Origin: Bremia lactucae
Taxonomy: Eukaryota; Oomycota; Peronosporomycetes; Peronosporales; Peronosporaceae
NCBI RefSeq assembly: GCF_004359215.1
Contig: NC_090622.1
Coordinates: forward strand, 3,203,700 to 3,238,580
Direction: 5' to 3'
Length of the DNA stretch: 34,881 nucleotides
Shown: positions 8,316-18,669 of the stretch, piece after piece
Numbering within the stretch: position 1 is the stretch's first letter
Layout of the letters: each line of letters begins with the position of its first letter
Translations under genes and position numbers: made by a program
The notes under the pieces: generated by a model
What the model was told of the DNA's origin: nothing
The model's database searches: none
The model's input: the letters and a program-made list of their open reading frames with translations, nothing else

Positions 8316-9760
8316 GCTCCAATTAAAACTGTAGCGGTCTCTTGAAAACAAAAATTAAAATTAGACGAGTCATGCAATCGATTGCCACCAATGAAGTGGT
8401 GGTAGCCTTGTCGCAGTAGACCTAATGCGAAAAAGATTAGATTTTTTATGCAAGTTGTAAGGGATAGTGACGCTAACAATAGCAAGTATGAGCTAATATA
8501 ACGAGACTTTCGAAAAACTCCGATCAGGTGGAAGATCCAATACCATTTATCTTGCTTGAAATAGAATGGGGGACCTGACTGTGCGGTGACCATAGGCTTT
8601 GTTAGTTTGCAGTGGCTATCGGGCAATAAATATCTTATGATAGATAAAGAGTAGACATGACAGTCCTGTTTATCATACAAGAATGTCACTGTTTAGCAAT
8701 TTGTGCCTCCCCCAACCGAAGTTTCTTAAAAAAAGAACGAGCGGATAACGTGATGCGCTGGCATGCGCGAATCCACTTTTATGGACAAGACGTGAGCGGG
8801 ACGACATCCTCCCGTTCCTGGACGGAGATAAAGCCTTTTAGCGTAGGACACGTGGAAATCTTGACTTTTTCGTTGCGACAAATAGAGCCGGCATCTGATT
8901 CATATAAATATGATGGCTTCTTTTTGCACGAAAATTAACGACACGTTTGCTTAACAAATAAGACAAAGCACAACATATTGAATATTTTGCAGCCAATATC
9001 ACGTGCTTAGGTATTTAATAGACTCATTGCGCCATTAAGATATAAAGTAATGTCATATCGAACCATTGTACAAGCTCAACAATTGCTGTGGTCACAATAT
9101 CGGAAGCAAGCCGACAACTAATCGAGATGCCGTAAAAAAAACTTCCAGCAACTTTCTTGGACTGTTCGGAAATGGATGCGACATTCATGCGTTATTTCGC
9201 ATCGCAAGCATTGAGCTGGAAAAAAGTTCAGATTAATTAAGACCATGTTTTTACCACCAGCTGCAGAAACGAAATTTCAAATATATACATCACGCTCATC
9301 GATAATTGAAATCATCTGGAAGAGAAAATTGGGTATTCATGCGACGATTGAGCGACCAGATGACTTAACACCATGCGACAACACCAAAATATAGTTAGCC
9401 CCGGGAGTGATGACACAGCCATTTTAAAAAGTTGCGTTTTAACCAATATTGTGTCGACACACGCTTCACCACGAGAAATCAAAGCTCCATATATCCTTTT
9501 GCAAGGCAAACGATATTTTTACTTGCGCGTAAAGCATGAGATGCAGTTTTGAGGACAAGAAGTATCCTATAATAGCGTCATTGATATTGGAGATCCGCAA
9601 GGGAATTTTAGATTTATATGCCCGATAAACAATTTAGGCAACAATAAAAGTATTATTTTGTCCCCAATGATGCAGCAAATGAAGTGCAAGCCACTAAGTA
9701 GGAGTGAAGTATGAAAGTAGAATACCTTCACTCGTCTTTTTGGATCCTTTTGACAAATGA
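8316..9760. other. Unassigned intergenic region
   Basis: No gene family is recognised. Open frames on both strands (for example 8657-8938 on plus) have no motif or supporting promoter. A 59-codon frame at 9373-9552 is listed separately. The sequence is AT-rich without LTR or coding repeats that I can identify. Confidence 0.5.
9373..9552 (+). CDS. Short ORF of 59 aa, unknown, possible gene relic
   Basis: An ATG-started frame ending in TGA at 9550-9552. The product contains SPGSDDTAILKSCVLTN and a more structured-looking end, IKAPYILLQGKRYFYLRVK. The same frame stays open for a further 30 or so codons past the stop (DIGDPQGNFRFICPINN), which is longer than expected by chance in AT-rich DNA. 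I do not recognise the family. It could be a remnant of a larger protein or noise. Confidence 0.2.
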   Translation: MRQHQNIVSPGSDDTAILKSCVLTNIVSTHASPREIKAPYILLQGKRYFYLRVKHEMQF

Positions 9761-9814
9761 TGTGGCTAGATTAAAACTAGACACTGTTTTATTCACGTTC
9801 GACTAGGGAAATAT

Positions 9815-10707
9815 ATTTAAACCAAATGTAATTAAATATAAACTTTATCCAATGATTGGATGCCATCTGTAGATGTGTATTCCTGCATGGCGAGCTTACT
9901 TTTTTAAATCGCAGATGATGTCTTGATCCCCTTAAATGCGAAAGCACATTAAGACACAAGGGTGGGTGTAGACAGGTGCTACTATAGCAGCCACGCTCTA
10001 CTTACGCACACACCTTTAGGCACAGTGAGAAGGCGGTTTGACCGTCTTCTCACACGTGCAGTGAGATTGTTGGTGGGCCCCTAAGCGACCTCACCCAACG
10101 AGCTAAGTACTTTAGTACAAGTGTCGTCACGGAAGCGGTAATCCGTCTTCACGTGCGCACTTCTTAAGTTGAAAGTTGTAGGTGGGCAAGTCTTTATGGG
10201 GGCACGCTCTACTTAAGCACACACCCTAGCGCAGCGGAGAAGCTGTTTGACCGTCTAATTTCGTGTGCCGTGAGGTAATTGTGGTGGGCGCCTTAGCGAC
10301 CTCATCCAACGCACTAGGTACTCTGGTAAACGTGTCGTCACGGGAGCGGTGATTCGACTCCTCGTGCGCACTTGATAAGTAGAAAGTAGTTTGAGACCGA
10401 TTTAAATATAATCGCATTAAATATAAATTCCAATTTTTACCAAATTGAACTGTCATCTCTATTGATTACACTAATATGTTTTGCGAGCGTATCTCTATAT
10501 ATCTCGCGTAACGGATGACGCTAGGCGACATCCCTCCTAATGTGAATGCACCTATGTGCATCACATACACAAGGGTTGGTCACAAATGTGAACCACACTC
10601 AAGTGGTGGGTCTAATTACTTTATTTAAGAAATTGACCATCCCCTTGAGTACACCAAGTGTATTTAACGGGGACTGTGTAACATTAGGGCAACTTTAGCC
10701 AGTTACA
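9815..10707 (-). repeat. Probable LTR of element F, complex and internally repeated
   Basis: The right end at 10677-10707 reads TGTAAC...GTTACA, the same terminal hairpin style as the LTRs of A, B and C, and is followed by a polypurine tract on the minus strand. The left limit is not visible: no TGTAAC start is found. Inside are a pair of 190-bp copies (9992-10181 and 10203-10392) flanked by two weaker copies of an AT-rich unit (about 9815-9985 and 10400-10590). The block may be an LTR with internal duplications or an LTR end abutting another repeat. Confidence 0.45.
9992..10392. repeat. Two tandem diverged copies, period 211 bp
   Basis: Copies at 9992-10181 and 10203-10392 both start CACGCTCTACTTA(C/A)GCACACACC, share TTTGACCGTC, GTGGGC..C..AGCGACCTCA.CCAACG and end CGTGCGCACTT...AAGT.GAAAGT. 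Differences are scattered, so the duplication is old. No coding frame runs through both copies. Confidence 0.75.
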
Positions 10708-10711
10708 CTAT

Positions 10712-10723
10712 CCACTCCCTTAA
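10712..10723 (-). other. Polypurine tract of element F
   Basis: Minus-strand TTTAAGGGAGTG sits 4 bp from the inner LTR edge at 10707. It matches the tract of element C (TTTAAGGGAGGGG) in sequence and position and orients F as a minus-strand element. Confidence 0.55.
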
Positions 10724-10768
10724 AGAACGAAGTTACATTTTAAACTTCGATAAAGTGGAAGGAAGAAC

Positions 10769-11804
10769 TATGCTGCTTGACGCGCCGCTAAGTCTCTGAT
10801 TCACTCTAGCGACCTCTGTTTTCATACACGGCGCCAAAGGTGCCACCTACATGGGCAACGTTGGAGGGTCGTCTGCGAAGACGCCCACTAACTCTTGCAT
10901 TTAGCGCGCGCGCCGCGTTAACACGCCCTGCAGCGTCCAATGCCTTAGCTGAAACGCCGACCGCTACTGCTGCTGTCGCGTTAACGGGGCTTAAGGATTC
11001 ATCCCACTTAATCAGTGAGGATGTTGATCCGTCGCTCATTGTCGACTACAATGAGTCGAGACCGTTGCCGTCACCTCAAAGTAATGATGCGGACAAGGAT
11101 CTCACGAGGAAGGATGATGGCACATTATTGCCCATCCAAACTTCTATCATTGCTCATAACATGGAGACAGCAACACTTACGAATGCTGTCTCGTCGTCTG
11201 CGCTGGATAGCGCAGCGACGGTTATTGCGAGCGCTGCCCATAAAGGCGCAGCCGCTTCTCCGTTGGGTAAAACCACACCGTCTTTTGCTCAGACCATTAT
11301 CCATAATGGTTCTGACATAGAGGATTCTGAGCGTAACGCTCCGCCGACGACGCGTGAATGTGCTTAGTCGCTGTCACAAGCCAGCCGTATTAAACGTGGC
11401 TGTGTGACGGGTGGCATATCACTTATGCTCCCTCTCTCTGAATGGCCTCGTGTAAACGGGACAATAGCGTCGCTCAAAAAACGCGCTTTTCTAAATGCTC
11501 AAAACTATTATGGTGTCATTAAATTATGGAAGACCCGGTCGTGTTGCGTTTAAATGAAACGCCCGACCAATACGAGGCGAAATTCTTGCGCCGCATTCAT
11601 CCGCATTCCGATGCGATGATACAGCGGTCGCAGCGAATTAATATCGCCCGCTTGCGTGTGAAAGAAATCATGGGCGGTACTGTACCCCCTGTTTCTTCTC
11701 ACTACGCTACTTCTGCTAGTCCATTTGAGACTAGCGAAGAGGCCTCAGCTGGTGCTCCTTTTCATAGGCAGTCACCAAGTAAATTCACCGTCTCCCTCAT
11801 CTGA
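10769..11804 (+). pseudogene. Antisense ORF of element F, diverged homologue
   Basis: The frame 10810-11367 continues past one TAG to 11553, then 11526-11804 in a second frame (own ATG at 11526) ends at TAA-type stop 11804. A possible start is ATG 10769, 62 bp inside the LTR, after a frame change. The N-terminal part is Ala/Thr/Ser-rich; VDPSLIVDY at about 11026-11052 matches YDPSLEVDY in element C (34243-34269) at the same place relative to the LTR. Later segments (GVIKLW; DQYEAKFLRRIH, AMIQRSQRINIARLRVKEI) look helical but do not align clearly with A/B/C. The opposite strand beyond its end carries an integrase tail, so the layout is the same as in A and B. One stop and one or two frameshifts; non-functional copy. 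Confidence 0.6.
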
Positions 11805-11828
11805 TCGCCGCTAGACTCACAGTCGGCG

Positions 11829-12335
11829 TCACCATCGTCTTCTTCGACGAATGGGGGTATGAGGCTCATTTGAGTCTACATACCGTTTCAGACGACCCAC
11901 TTAAAATACGGCGCGTCTTTATATACGAGGGAAGGGTGAGCCTATAATTTGAGTCACCAACCTCTATTACCACCTTAAAGGGCCCAATGAAACGGTGCAA
12001 CAACTTCGTAGTACCTCCAGGTAGTACAAAAATTGCATTTTTAGGTAGGGTAGCAATACTTAATAGTACTTTTTCACCCACTTTAAAGCGTTCGTTAATT
12101 TTGAGACCATTTCGGTCAGCATATTCTTTTTGCTTGTCCTGTGCGCTTGCCATCTCGTCACGGACTTTTCGTGTGATGGCTAATCGCTTAATCAAAAAGC
12201 GTTGAGCCTCGCTCACGCTTTTAGCATCAAACTCGCCTATGATACCGCCGAGAGGTCGGTCATAGGACGTAGTTTTATTGACCACTGCTAAACTGGCAGG
12301 GTCACTAGGGAAAGTTCATGTCTTTAAGCTGATAG
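11829..12335 (-). pseudogene. Integrase C-terminal fragment of element F pol
   Basis: Minus-strand ORF with RKVRDEMASAQDKQKEYADRNG, FKVGEKVLLSIATLPKNA, TTKLLHRFIGPFKVV and YRLTLPSYIKTRR, the usual end of gypsy integrase; after a frameshift near 11900 VGRLKRYVDSNEPHTPIR leads to a stop at 11831-11829. Upstream (higher coordinates) the frame holds TFPSDPASLAVVNK and a TGA, then is cut at 12336 by the LTR of element E. The stop lies 24 bp from the end of the plus-strand ORF, a convergent arrangement. Confidence 0.8.
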
Positions 12336-12820
12336 TGTAATGGGGCACACATCGGTTGGAGAACCGTTGTTGTGGTACATTTACTAAATGGGTAAAATAC
12401 CCTTTATCTAATTTTAAAATAGTTAGTTGCTTAAATCCCATTAAATATGGGCAATAATTATGTGGTCGCCGCCAGATATAAATCTGGGGCCGAAATCTAT
12501 TTTAAATTAGCTAGGGTAAGGTTTTTAGATTTAAATAATTAAATAAAGTGCAGTTCCTCATTGATCTTAAAGCGTTAAGTGCCTTCCTAAGGCTTGCGCA
12601 TTGATTTGTAAGAGATAGAAGCCTTTCTAAGGTATATCCTCTTGGGCACTAGTTGCCACTTGGCTTTACGAACCCCTGAATCCCTTGAACTAGGATTCCT
12701 TAAGCTTTAATAGCATGTACGACTCCCAGAGTTGTTAAACCCATAAGCTCAATAGAACTAAGTGACTCTCTGAGTCTGAGAGTCTTTCTCTGACTTTAGG
12801 AGCGTGATAGCTCCGCTACA
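12336..12820 (+). repeat. 5' LTR of element E, 485 bp
   Basis: Begins TGTAATGGGG (12336) and ends CTCCGCTACA (12820), TG...CA with a short imperfect inverted repeat, followed at once by a PBS. Its body does not align with the A/B/C LTRs but the end sequences are alike, which fits a sister family. A hairpin GGAGC...GCTCC (12799-12814) closes the LTR end. Confidence 0.7.
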
Positions 12821-12822
12821 CC

Positions 12823-12838
12823 TGGTAGCACTCGTAGT
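12823..12838 (+). other. Primer binding site of element E
   Basis: TGGTAGCACTCGTAGT begins 2 nt after the LTR end, the same spacing and the same first ten bases as in elements A and B. It supports a common tRNA primer and the plus orientation of E. Confidence 0.7.
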
Positions 12839-12880
12839 CAACCTACGCCTGAGTCTTTACAAGACTTATTTTTTACGACA

Positions 12881-13899
12881 GTGAAAGAGGTTCCAGAATT
12901 GTCAGAAGCGCAACGCGCCGCTTATGACAAGCTCAAAATCTTATTCGGGCTTGAGCACGTGGAATTTATTATTTCCCAGGGACCAGAGGTCCTGCATGCA
13001 AGGCTTGAAGCTTTCATGCGGTACAAAGCCTCCCTGATCGGTCAGGTACAGGACCCTTTAGCGGCATCTATGCCTACCCGGTACATCTCCGTACCTGACT
13101 CAGAGCCGAGGGCTCGCCCTCTAACTGTAAATGTAAAAAAAAATGAGGGAAAAGAGGGAGAAAATCTCCCTTTTTGAATTGAGCAAATGGAAATGTCCAT
13201 TGATTACGTCTTGTTCTTACCAGAAAGGCAAATGTGGCTATGGCCATGTCCAAACTTGGAGGTAGAGCCATAGAGTGGGCATTAATGTGCAGCACATCCA
13301 TAAACGACGCTTTCCCCTCATGGGATTCGCTGAAACAGCAAGTGACCAGCATGTTTGCACCGCCTGATCAGGCTTTTTGCATGCGAGCACGACTCCTAGC
13401 GACTCGGCAGGGTAAAAGAACCCTGGGGGTCTTTGTCCAGGAGTTGAGAACTCTCATTGCATCTATGCATCAAGACCCGGTGCAAGAGGCAATTGTAGTG
13501 ACCTTTTTTATGGGGGGTCTCAATGAAGGCATTGCCCGGACGGAATTGTTCCGATCTCATCCGGCTACGTTCGAAGAGGCAGTTGCCATAGCGCTACGCG
13601 CCGACTTTGACTTTAAGTCTGCCCGCGTTAGCACGCCTGTTTACCGAACAAGCTCTTCGAGCACATGGGTTCCGTCTAATAGAGCGGAACCTATGTTTAT
13701 AAGCCTCGTTGAGGAAGGAGAAGAGGCTCTTCAAGCTGTGGAACAGCATAAGACCATCCGTAGATGTTATGTGCGCGAATGCACGAAACATTTACGCCCT
13801 GCCTGCCCACTTCGAAATTTGCGTAAAGCCCGAAAGAGCTCCAACTCCGACCTATACCAGAGATCTGGTACGGTGCGGGGAAACGTCGATACCCAGTAG
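12881..13899 (+). pseudogene. gag of element E, frameshifted
   Basis: First piece 12881-13177 ([33 protein letters not shown]) runs open upstream to the PBS without a clear ATG. A frameshift between 13175 and 13234 leads to 13234-13899, which holds the gag signature: GGRAIEWALMCSTSINDAFPSW, QVTSMFAPPDQAFCMRARL, RTLGVFVQELRTLI and FMGGLNEGIARTELFR. A weak Cys/His knuckle (C-x4-C-x2-H-x4-C) is at about 13766-13806. These match the retrotransposon gag fold of gypsy elements; the protein packages element RNA. The homologous block in element B reads KTWALGLKLRDPY...RARSELLKLKQGKRD. Confidence 0.85.
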
Positions 13900-13999
13900 A
13901 TGCGGGGCGCCCTTCTGGGGAAGACCTAGGCTCGGTTAAACCTCAAGGAGGTGAGAATAAATAGAACCTTGCCCCAATTAGCTTGGTGCTCATTTCGAT

Positions 14000-14310
14000 T
14001 GTAAAGGGCTTTGGTAAGCCGTGGTCAATTTTAATTGACTCAGGAGTGTCTTGCAATTATGCTCGACGCCTTTCTATTGAGGGAAATCAACAATACGTGG
14101 AGGTACTTAGAGCGCATGGAGATAATACAATAACACTGTTTGCTTAGGGACAGGGACTCGGGTCACTGTTCCCAAAGTTCCATTGAACTTAGGTATAAAG
14201 TTTCTGGACTTTGACAGTATGGAACGCTGTCTCGTCCTTGATTTGGATTCGAGATATGATCTCATTTGTTGCCTAGCAAAGGTGGGTCCATGACTCTCCA
14301 AAACTTTGCT
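14000..14310 (+). pseudogene. Aspartic protease domain of element E
   Basis: PWSILIDSGVSCNYARRLS places the catalytic Asp at 14037-14039 in a DSG box. After a frame change, RVTVPKVPLNLGIKFLDFDSMERCLVLDLDSRYDLI (about 14158-14274) is the usual C-terminal half of gypsy retropepsins. A stop near 14290 (where Trp is expected) and the frame change inactivate it. It would cleave the Gag-Pol precursor in an intact element. Confidence 0.8.
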
Positions 14311-14364
14311 AGGAATATTGCGCGTGGCGCCTAAGGTCTTAGACTTCCAATTGATCCACGGTCA

Positions 14365-14482
14365 GGGGAGTGAAGACAGTAAAATGTCTCATCTCGCCCC
14401 TGAAAAGAAGCCGTGGCTTTTGCCAGAAAGGCTTATCAATAGCTTGTCTGGAGAAGCTACTCCTCACAATAAATATTACTAA
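14365..14482 (+). repeat. Fragment of A/C-type antisense ORF inside element E pol
   Basis: From GGGGAGTGAAGACAG to CACAATAAATAT the DNA is almost identical to element C 34551-34666 and reads SKMSHLAPEKKPWLLPE...LINSLSG in the same sense. It lies between the protease and the RT linker, where it does not belong in a gypsy pol. The homologous part of element A (2236-2330) is much more diverged. Either recombination brought it in or the antisense ORF originally took this piece from a pol. Confidence 0.65.
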
Positions 14483-16099
14483 TTCGGTTCATGATGTTCT
14501 AGCCAGGCCATACCAAGAATGAGTCTGTCACTGTTTTAGACATTGGCATGTCTGAGTTAATAAACTCTAATGTTAAAAACATTAATTTTGAGCCCGACTG
14601 AGCAGAAATAAGTAAAACGGCACGTACTTCGTCGAGTAACACTCGCTATACTAACGATTCACTAAATGCTGAAAGCAGCGTGCAATATCCCTGAGATACG
14701 TGGAGTGGCACGTCTAAGTCCACCGAGTATGGTCGGCCGAGGTGGCACCATCCTAAGTGTCAATAGTGACACTATTGGCGGTTCGCCAGGGCATTTTGGG
14801 TCAAATCCTCCTAATGCACGTGAGGCGACACGTAAACGTTCGCTGGATAAGGAAGTTGAGTTTTTTAACTCTTTATCGGATGTCAAATTAGACACCATGT
14901 CTTGTATAGAACCAATACAGGCTGAAAACCCTGGGGACGTGAATGTCCCGGCCTCTAAAAGGCGTATTGTCTTCATCTTCACTCCAAGACAGGATGGACA
15001 CGAAGCGTGTATACCCTCACAAAGTGATACGAGTGAGCAAGTACATACGCTTGTAAATGGCGTAACCGGTAACATTGAGGGGGAAGTAAGCCTTGCGGCA
15101 ATCCTCTCGTTACATGCTCTTTTAGAGCTAGACGAAATGTCTATTGATGAGTGCGGTCGAGTCTTAAAAACTGGTGACTTATCTGAAATGATGGTCATTC
15201 GACCTATGGTTGAGTTAAACTCATCGTCACTTCTAGACGAAGCTGTCCTGGATGACACAAAAGGTGCACTTTGTGCGCGAAATGGGTCACCGATCCTGGA
15301 AGATCCTACGGATCCTTTTTATTCCTTAATTAAGGAATTCCAAGATAAGGTATGTAATAACCCACCATCTGTTTTAGCTCCGGATAGAAGTGTTCATCAT
15401 GAAATTGACTTAGTAATGGGAACCAAATACTGTGTCACAAGAACAATGGCTTTTACCAAAGGAGCAGTGTGACGTCATTGACGATTTCTTCCATGCAAAG
15501 CACGAGGCTGAAATGTTACGAGAGAACAAATCTCCTCATTCGACACCGACATTTTTGTGTCAAAAAGCCAAATGGTAAATGGCGCATTGTACATGCTTAT
15601 AATAAGCTTAAGGCTGCCACTATACCAGCCCAAACCCCCATTCCTAGAAAAGATGTTCTTTAGAACAATATGGTGGGATGTACAATGTACAGTGCATTGG
15701 ACTTAGTCAATGGTTACTACCAAGTGCTTATGCGAGCTAGTGATATCCCGCTTACAGCGGTTAGCACCCAAAGCGGCATGTAATGGGAGTGGCTGGTTTT
15801 CCACAATGGCTTTCCAACGCCCCGGCAACATTTAATCGTCTAGTGACGCAACTGTTTCGCCCTCATCGAGGTTATGCACAGACTTATTTCGATGACATTT
15901 TTGTCCATAGTCGTGCGGAGCAGGGTCGGTCGGATATGGAAAACCATTTAGACCATTTGCGAGCAGTGCTCGAATGCATGCGCACAAAAAAATTGTATGC
16001 CAATGCATCTAAATGCATTTTTGGCGCAGACGAAATTCCTTCTTTAGAAAACTTCATTGGAAAGCGATGCCTTAGAGCGATTCCGCTAAGGTAAAAGCC
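14483..16099 (+). pseudogene. RT linker and reverse transcriptase of element E
   Basis: The linker has NESVTVLDIGMSELINSNV at about 14518-14572, then the frame 14666-15472 ends in the RT entry LAPDRSVHHEIDLVMGTKYCVTR. A frameshift near 15448 and another near 15550 lead to FCVKKPNGKWRIVHAYNKL and AATIPAQTPIPRKDVL (stop 15661-15663), SALDLVNGYYQVLMRASD (stop 15781-15783), then 15783-16094 with NAPATFNRLV and the catalytic box YFDD at 15885-15896, VHSRAEQGRSD. The motif order is standard for gypsy RT. At least two stops and three frameshifts. Confidence 0.85.
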
Positions 16100-16753
16100 A
16101 TAGTAGATTGGCCGGTTCCTAAAAACCAAAAGGATTTGCTTAAGTGGTTGGGTCTCGCCAATTATTTACACAAATATAGCAAAAATTACGCTGATATGGC
16201 TAGGCCATTATCTAAACTCCTAAAGAAAGATATAGAATGGTGCTGGACTAGCACCGAAAATAATGCTTTTCGAGCAGTTAAGGGTAGTCTTATCCATGCC
16301 CCGATTCTGGTACTGCCAAACCCAAATTGGCCTTTCAGTATCGTCTTTGACGCATCAGATTTTGCCATTGGCAGTGCTCTGTTACAAACAGATGTTGATG
16401 GGCATCAACGTGTTATTGCGTTCGAGTCTAAAAAGCTTAAAGCTGCGGAAAAGAACTACCCAGTTCATGACAAAGAGTTCCTTGTTATGAAGTATGCTCT
16501 CGTCAAATTCAGAGGTCATCCACTCGGCTCTAAGCCGTTTGTGATTTTTACAGATCACACATCATTGCGCACGGCGACTAAGTCGCCCCATCTCTCACAG
16601 AAAATGGCCCGATAACTATCTTTTTTTGCGGAATCCAACTTCGTGGTGAAGTATAAGCCCGGCAAGCAAAATGCTTTGGCCGACGCGTTATCACGCAGGC
16701 CGGATTATGAGATTCTCATTCAACGACTATCTCGTCACCTATTCCTGAATTAA
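16100..16753 (+). pseudogene. RNase H domain of element E
   Basis: One frame holds WLGLANYLHKYSKNYADMARP, FSIVFDASDFAIGSALLQ (16336-16389), KLKAAEKNYPVHDKEFLVMKYAL, GSKPFVIFTDHTSLRTATKSP. A TAA at 16613-16615 replaces the Trp of MARWLSFFAE, then KYKPGKQNALADALSRRPDYE follows in frame. The conserved Asp and Glu of retroelement RNase H are present. Apart from the single stop this domain is well preserved. Confidence 0.85.
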
Positions 16754-16859
16754 TCAGTTCGGCTTACGCCAAGGATAAACAGTGTGCAGCTCTGCTACGA
16801 GCGTTATAGGACTCAAATTGGGTATTAAATTGGCGGCACGTTTGCGTGCAAGGTTACAT

Positions 16860-18031
16860 CGATTTCTATCGATAACAACCTGTTGCACAAACATCGCGGA
16901 CCCTCCGCGTGTCATTGTTCCTCATGATGAGGAGGTGAAGTACCGGATCCAATATGAGGCACACGATACTGTCCTTGGTGGTCATCTCGCTTGAGAAAAG
17001 ACCTACGGCTTCATAGGCCAGAGTCGGTGGCCCAAACTTTAAAAATGGGTCAGCACATATATTCGCACATGCGAAACGTGCCAACGGATTAAACCCTCGA
17101 CACATGCTGCTGCGCCACTGGCGAGTCTTCCCGTCCCCATAGGATTGTGGGAGTCCATTAGTATGGATTTCGTCTTTGGGCTACCGAAAGATTCAGCCGG
17201 TAACTCCGGTATAGTGGTCTTTGTTGACCGTTTGAGCAAAATGGCTTACTAAGCAGCCGTGCCAGATTCCATTGATGGAGACGGTACAGCTAAGCTGTTC
17301 ATCGATCGCGTGTTTCGAAAACATGGTTTGCCAGTGGCAATTATCTCTGATCGGGATCCCCGATTTTACGGGTAAATCTGGAAATCAATTTTCCGAGTGC
17401 TTATAACCAGATTGGAGATGTCCACTGCGGACCATCCACAGACCGATGGTCGAACTGAACTTGTCAATCGCGTCATTGAAGACGTTTAACGCAGCGTGTG
17501 TGCTCAGACACCAAAGCGCTGGAGCTCAATGCTCCCAGTAGTGGAGTTTGCGTTCAATGACGCTGTTCATGCCTCTACAGGCTATACTGTGTTCTATGTA
17601 AACGGTCTTACCAACCGCGCGTTCCATTAACGATACCACTGCAGGGTTAAGGGCTTGGTGGGGGAGAATCGGCCGATAGGCTTGCTGATATCAGCCCTGT
17701 TACCGTTCGGAAACAAGTAAGCGAGTTTCTCGCGACGCGATTTAGTATCTTAAGACATGTAAGAGATACGATGGCTGATAGCCAAGACAAACAAAAACAA
17801 GAAGCAGATGCCAAAAGCAGAAACTGTATTAATTCGTATATGGTCGGAGACCGAGTTTTACTAAACGCTAAGAACCTACCTACCAACTTGGTATCCGCGG
17901 TCTTCAAGACCAAATTTCGCCCGCGCTTTATTGGACCATTTACGTTCGTGGCCAAGAAGGGCCTAGCTTATACGCTAAACCTTCCCAACAAGCTGCGTAC
18001 ACATCCAGTGTTTTACGTTGGCTTGCTTTAG
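16860..18031 (+). pseudogene. Integrase of element E with a D,D-35-E triad
   Basis: The zinc-binding part has H-D-T-V-L-G-G-H (16960-16983) and CETCQ near 17073, with stops at 16992 and 17040. The catalytic core has Asp in SMDFVFGLP (17166-17168), Asp in IISDRDPRF (17349-17351) and Glu in GRTELVNRV (17457-17459); the last two lie in one frame with exactly 35 residues between. Stops interrupt at 17250, 17373 and 17488. The C-terminal domain is 17771-18031 (ADSQDKQKQEADAK, YMVGDRVLLNAKNLPTN, FRPRFIGPFTFV, LRTHPVFYVGLL). This is the intact layout missing from elements A and B. Confidence 0.85.
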
Positions 18032-18179
18032 CCATATCGGGACCCTTCCCACTTGGACTTGAAGGCGCTTGCGCCGAGACAGGCGGTCGTGCCGCAGATT
18101 GTTGCATCCTCACCAGGATATCCAACTGGCCCTCTTTACGTGGTAAAAGCGATTTCGGCGAAAGACGCCCGAACCGCCT

Positions 18180-18503
18180 CAAAAGAGCTCCCAACCCGAG
18201 CAAGGACCTCACGAAGAAGTTGCACCTCGTGTCGTTGAGCATCAAATGCTTCCGCCGAAATTTCGGCCCCCTCCCGCACCGCTTGATGCGCGGGGAAACC
18301 TTCAGTTTCATGTGGAGAAACTTTTAAAGCGACGTCGTCGTGAGGGTCAATACTAGTATCTGGTGAAGTGGCTAGGGTAACCCTCTTCCAAAAACTCTTG
18401 GGAGTTCGAGGTACCTCTTCGGCAAGATTGCCCGTACAACGTTGACATTTTTGAGCTCCAAGCTGAGGGTCAACTCGCGTCAAACGTCGCTTCCCACTAC
18501 TAA
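18180..18503 (+). pseudogene. Chromodomain at the end of element E pol
   Basis: After a Pro/Arg-rich linker (PPKFRPPPAPLDARG) the frame from 18303 reads QFHVEKLLKRRRREGQY, TAG (18354-18356), YLVKWLG, TAA (18378-18380), PSSKNSWEFEVPLRQD...NVDIFELQ, ending at TAA 18501-18503. YLVKW and NSWE are chromodomain hallmarks. In chromoviral integrases this domain steers insertion to modified histones. Both in-frame stops replace codons inside the fold, so the product would be truncated. Elements A, B and F show no such domain after integrase. Confidence 0.8.
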
Positions 18504-18669
18504 ACGTGGGATTAGGTGGATCTAAAGCCTCAGTGCGGCTTCGATCCTTGGTTGTACGGTCAACCGTAGCACTGAAATATCGGCTAGCCTTACTTCGTTT
18601 TGTGGCATAAATGCTGAACGTAACTGGCCTTTGGCCTAAAGCTTAGCGAAGTCGAAGCGAAGCTTCACC

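Noticed and set aside
8234..8689. Minus-strand 151-codon ORF upstream of the RYLK effector
   Set aside because: It overlaps the effector's signal peptide region in another frame and has no recognisable domain or promoter; the effector frame with leader, RYLK and EER is far better supported.
8657..8938. Plus-strand 93-codon ORF
   Set aside because: ATG-started but without motif, signal peptide or promoter; kept only as part of the unassigned region.
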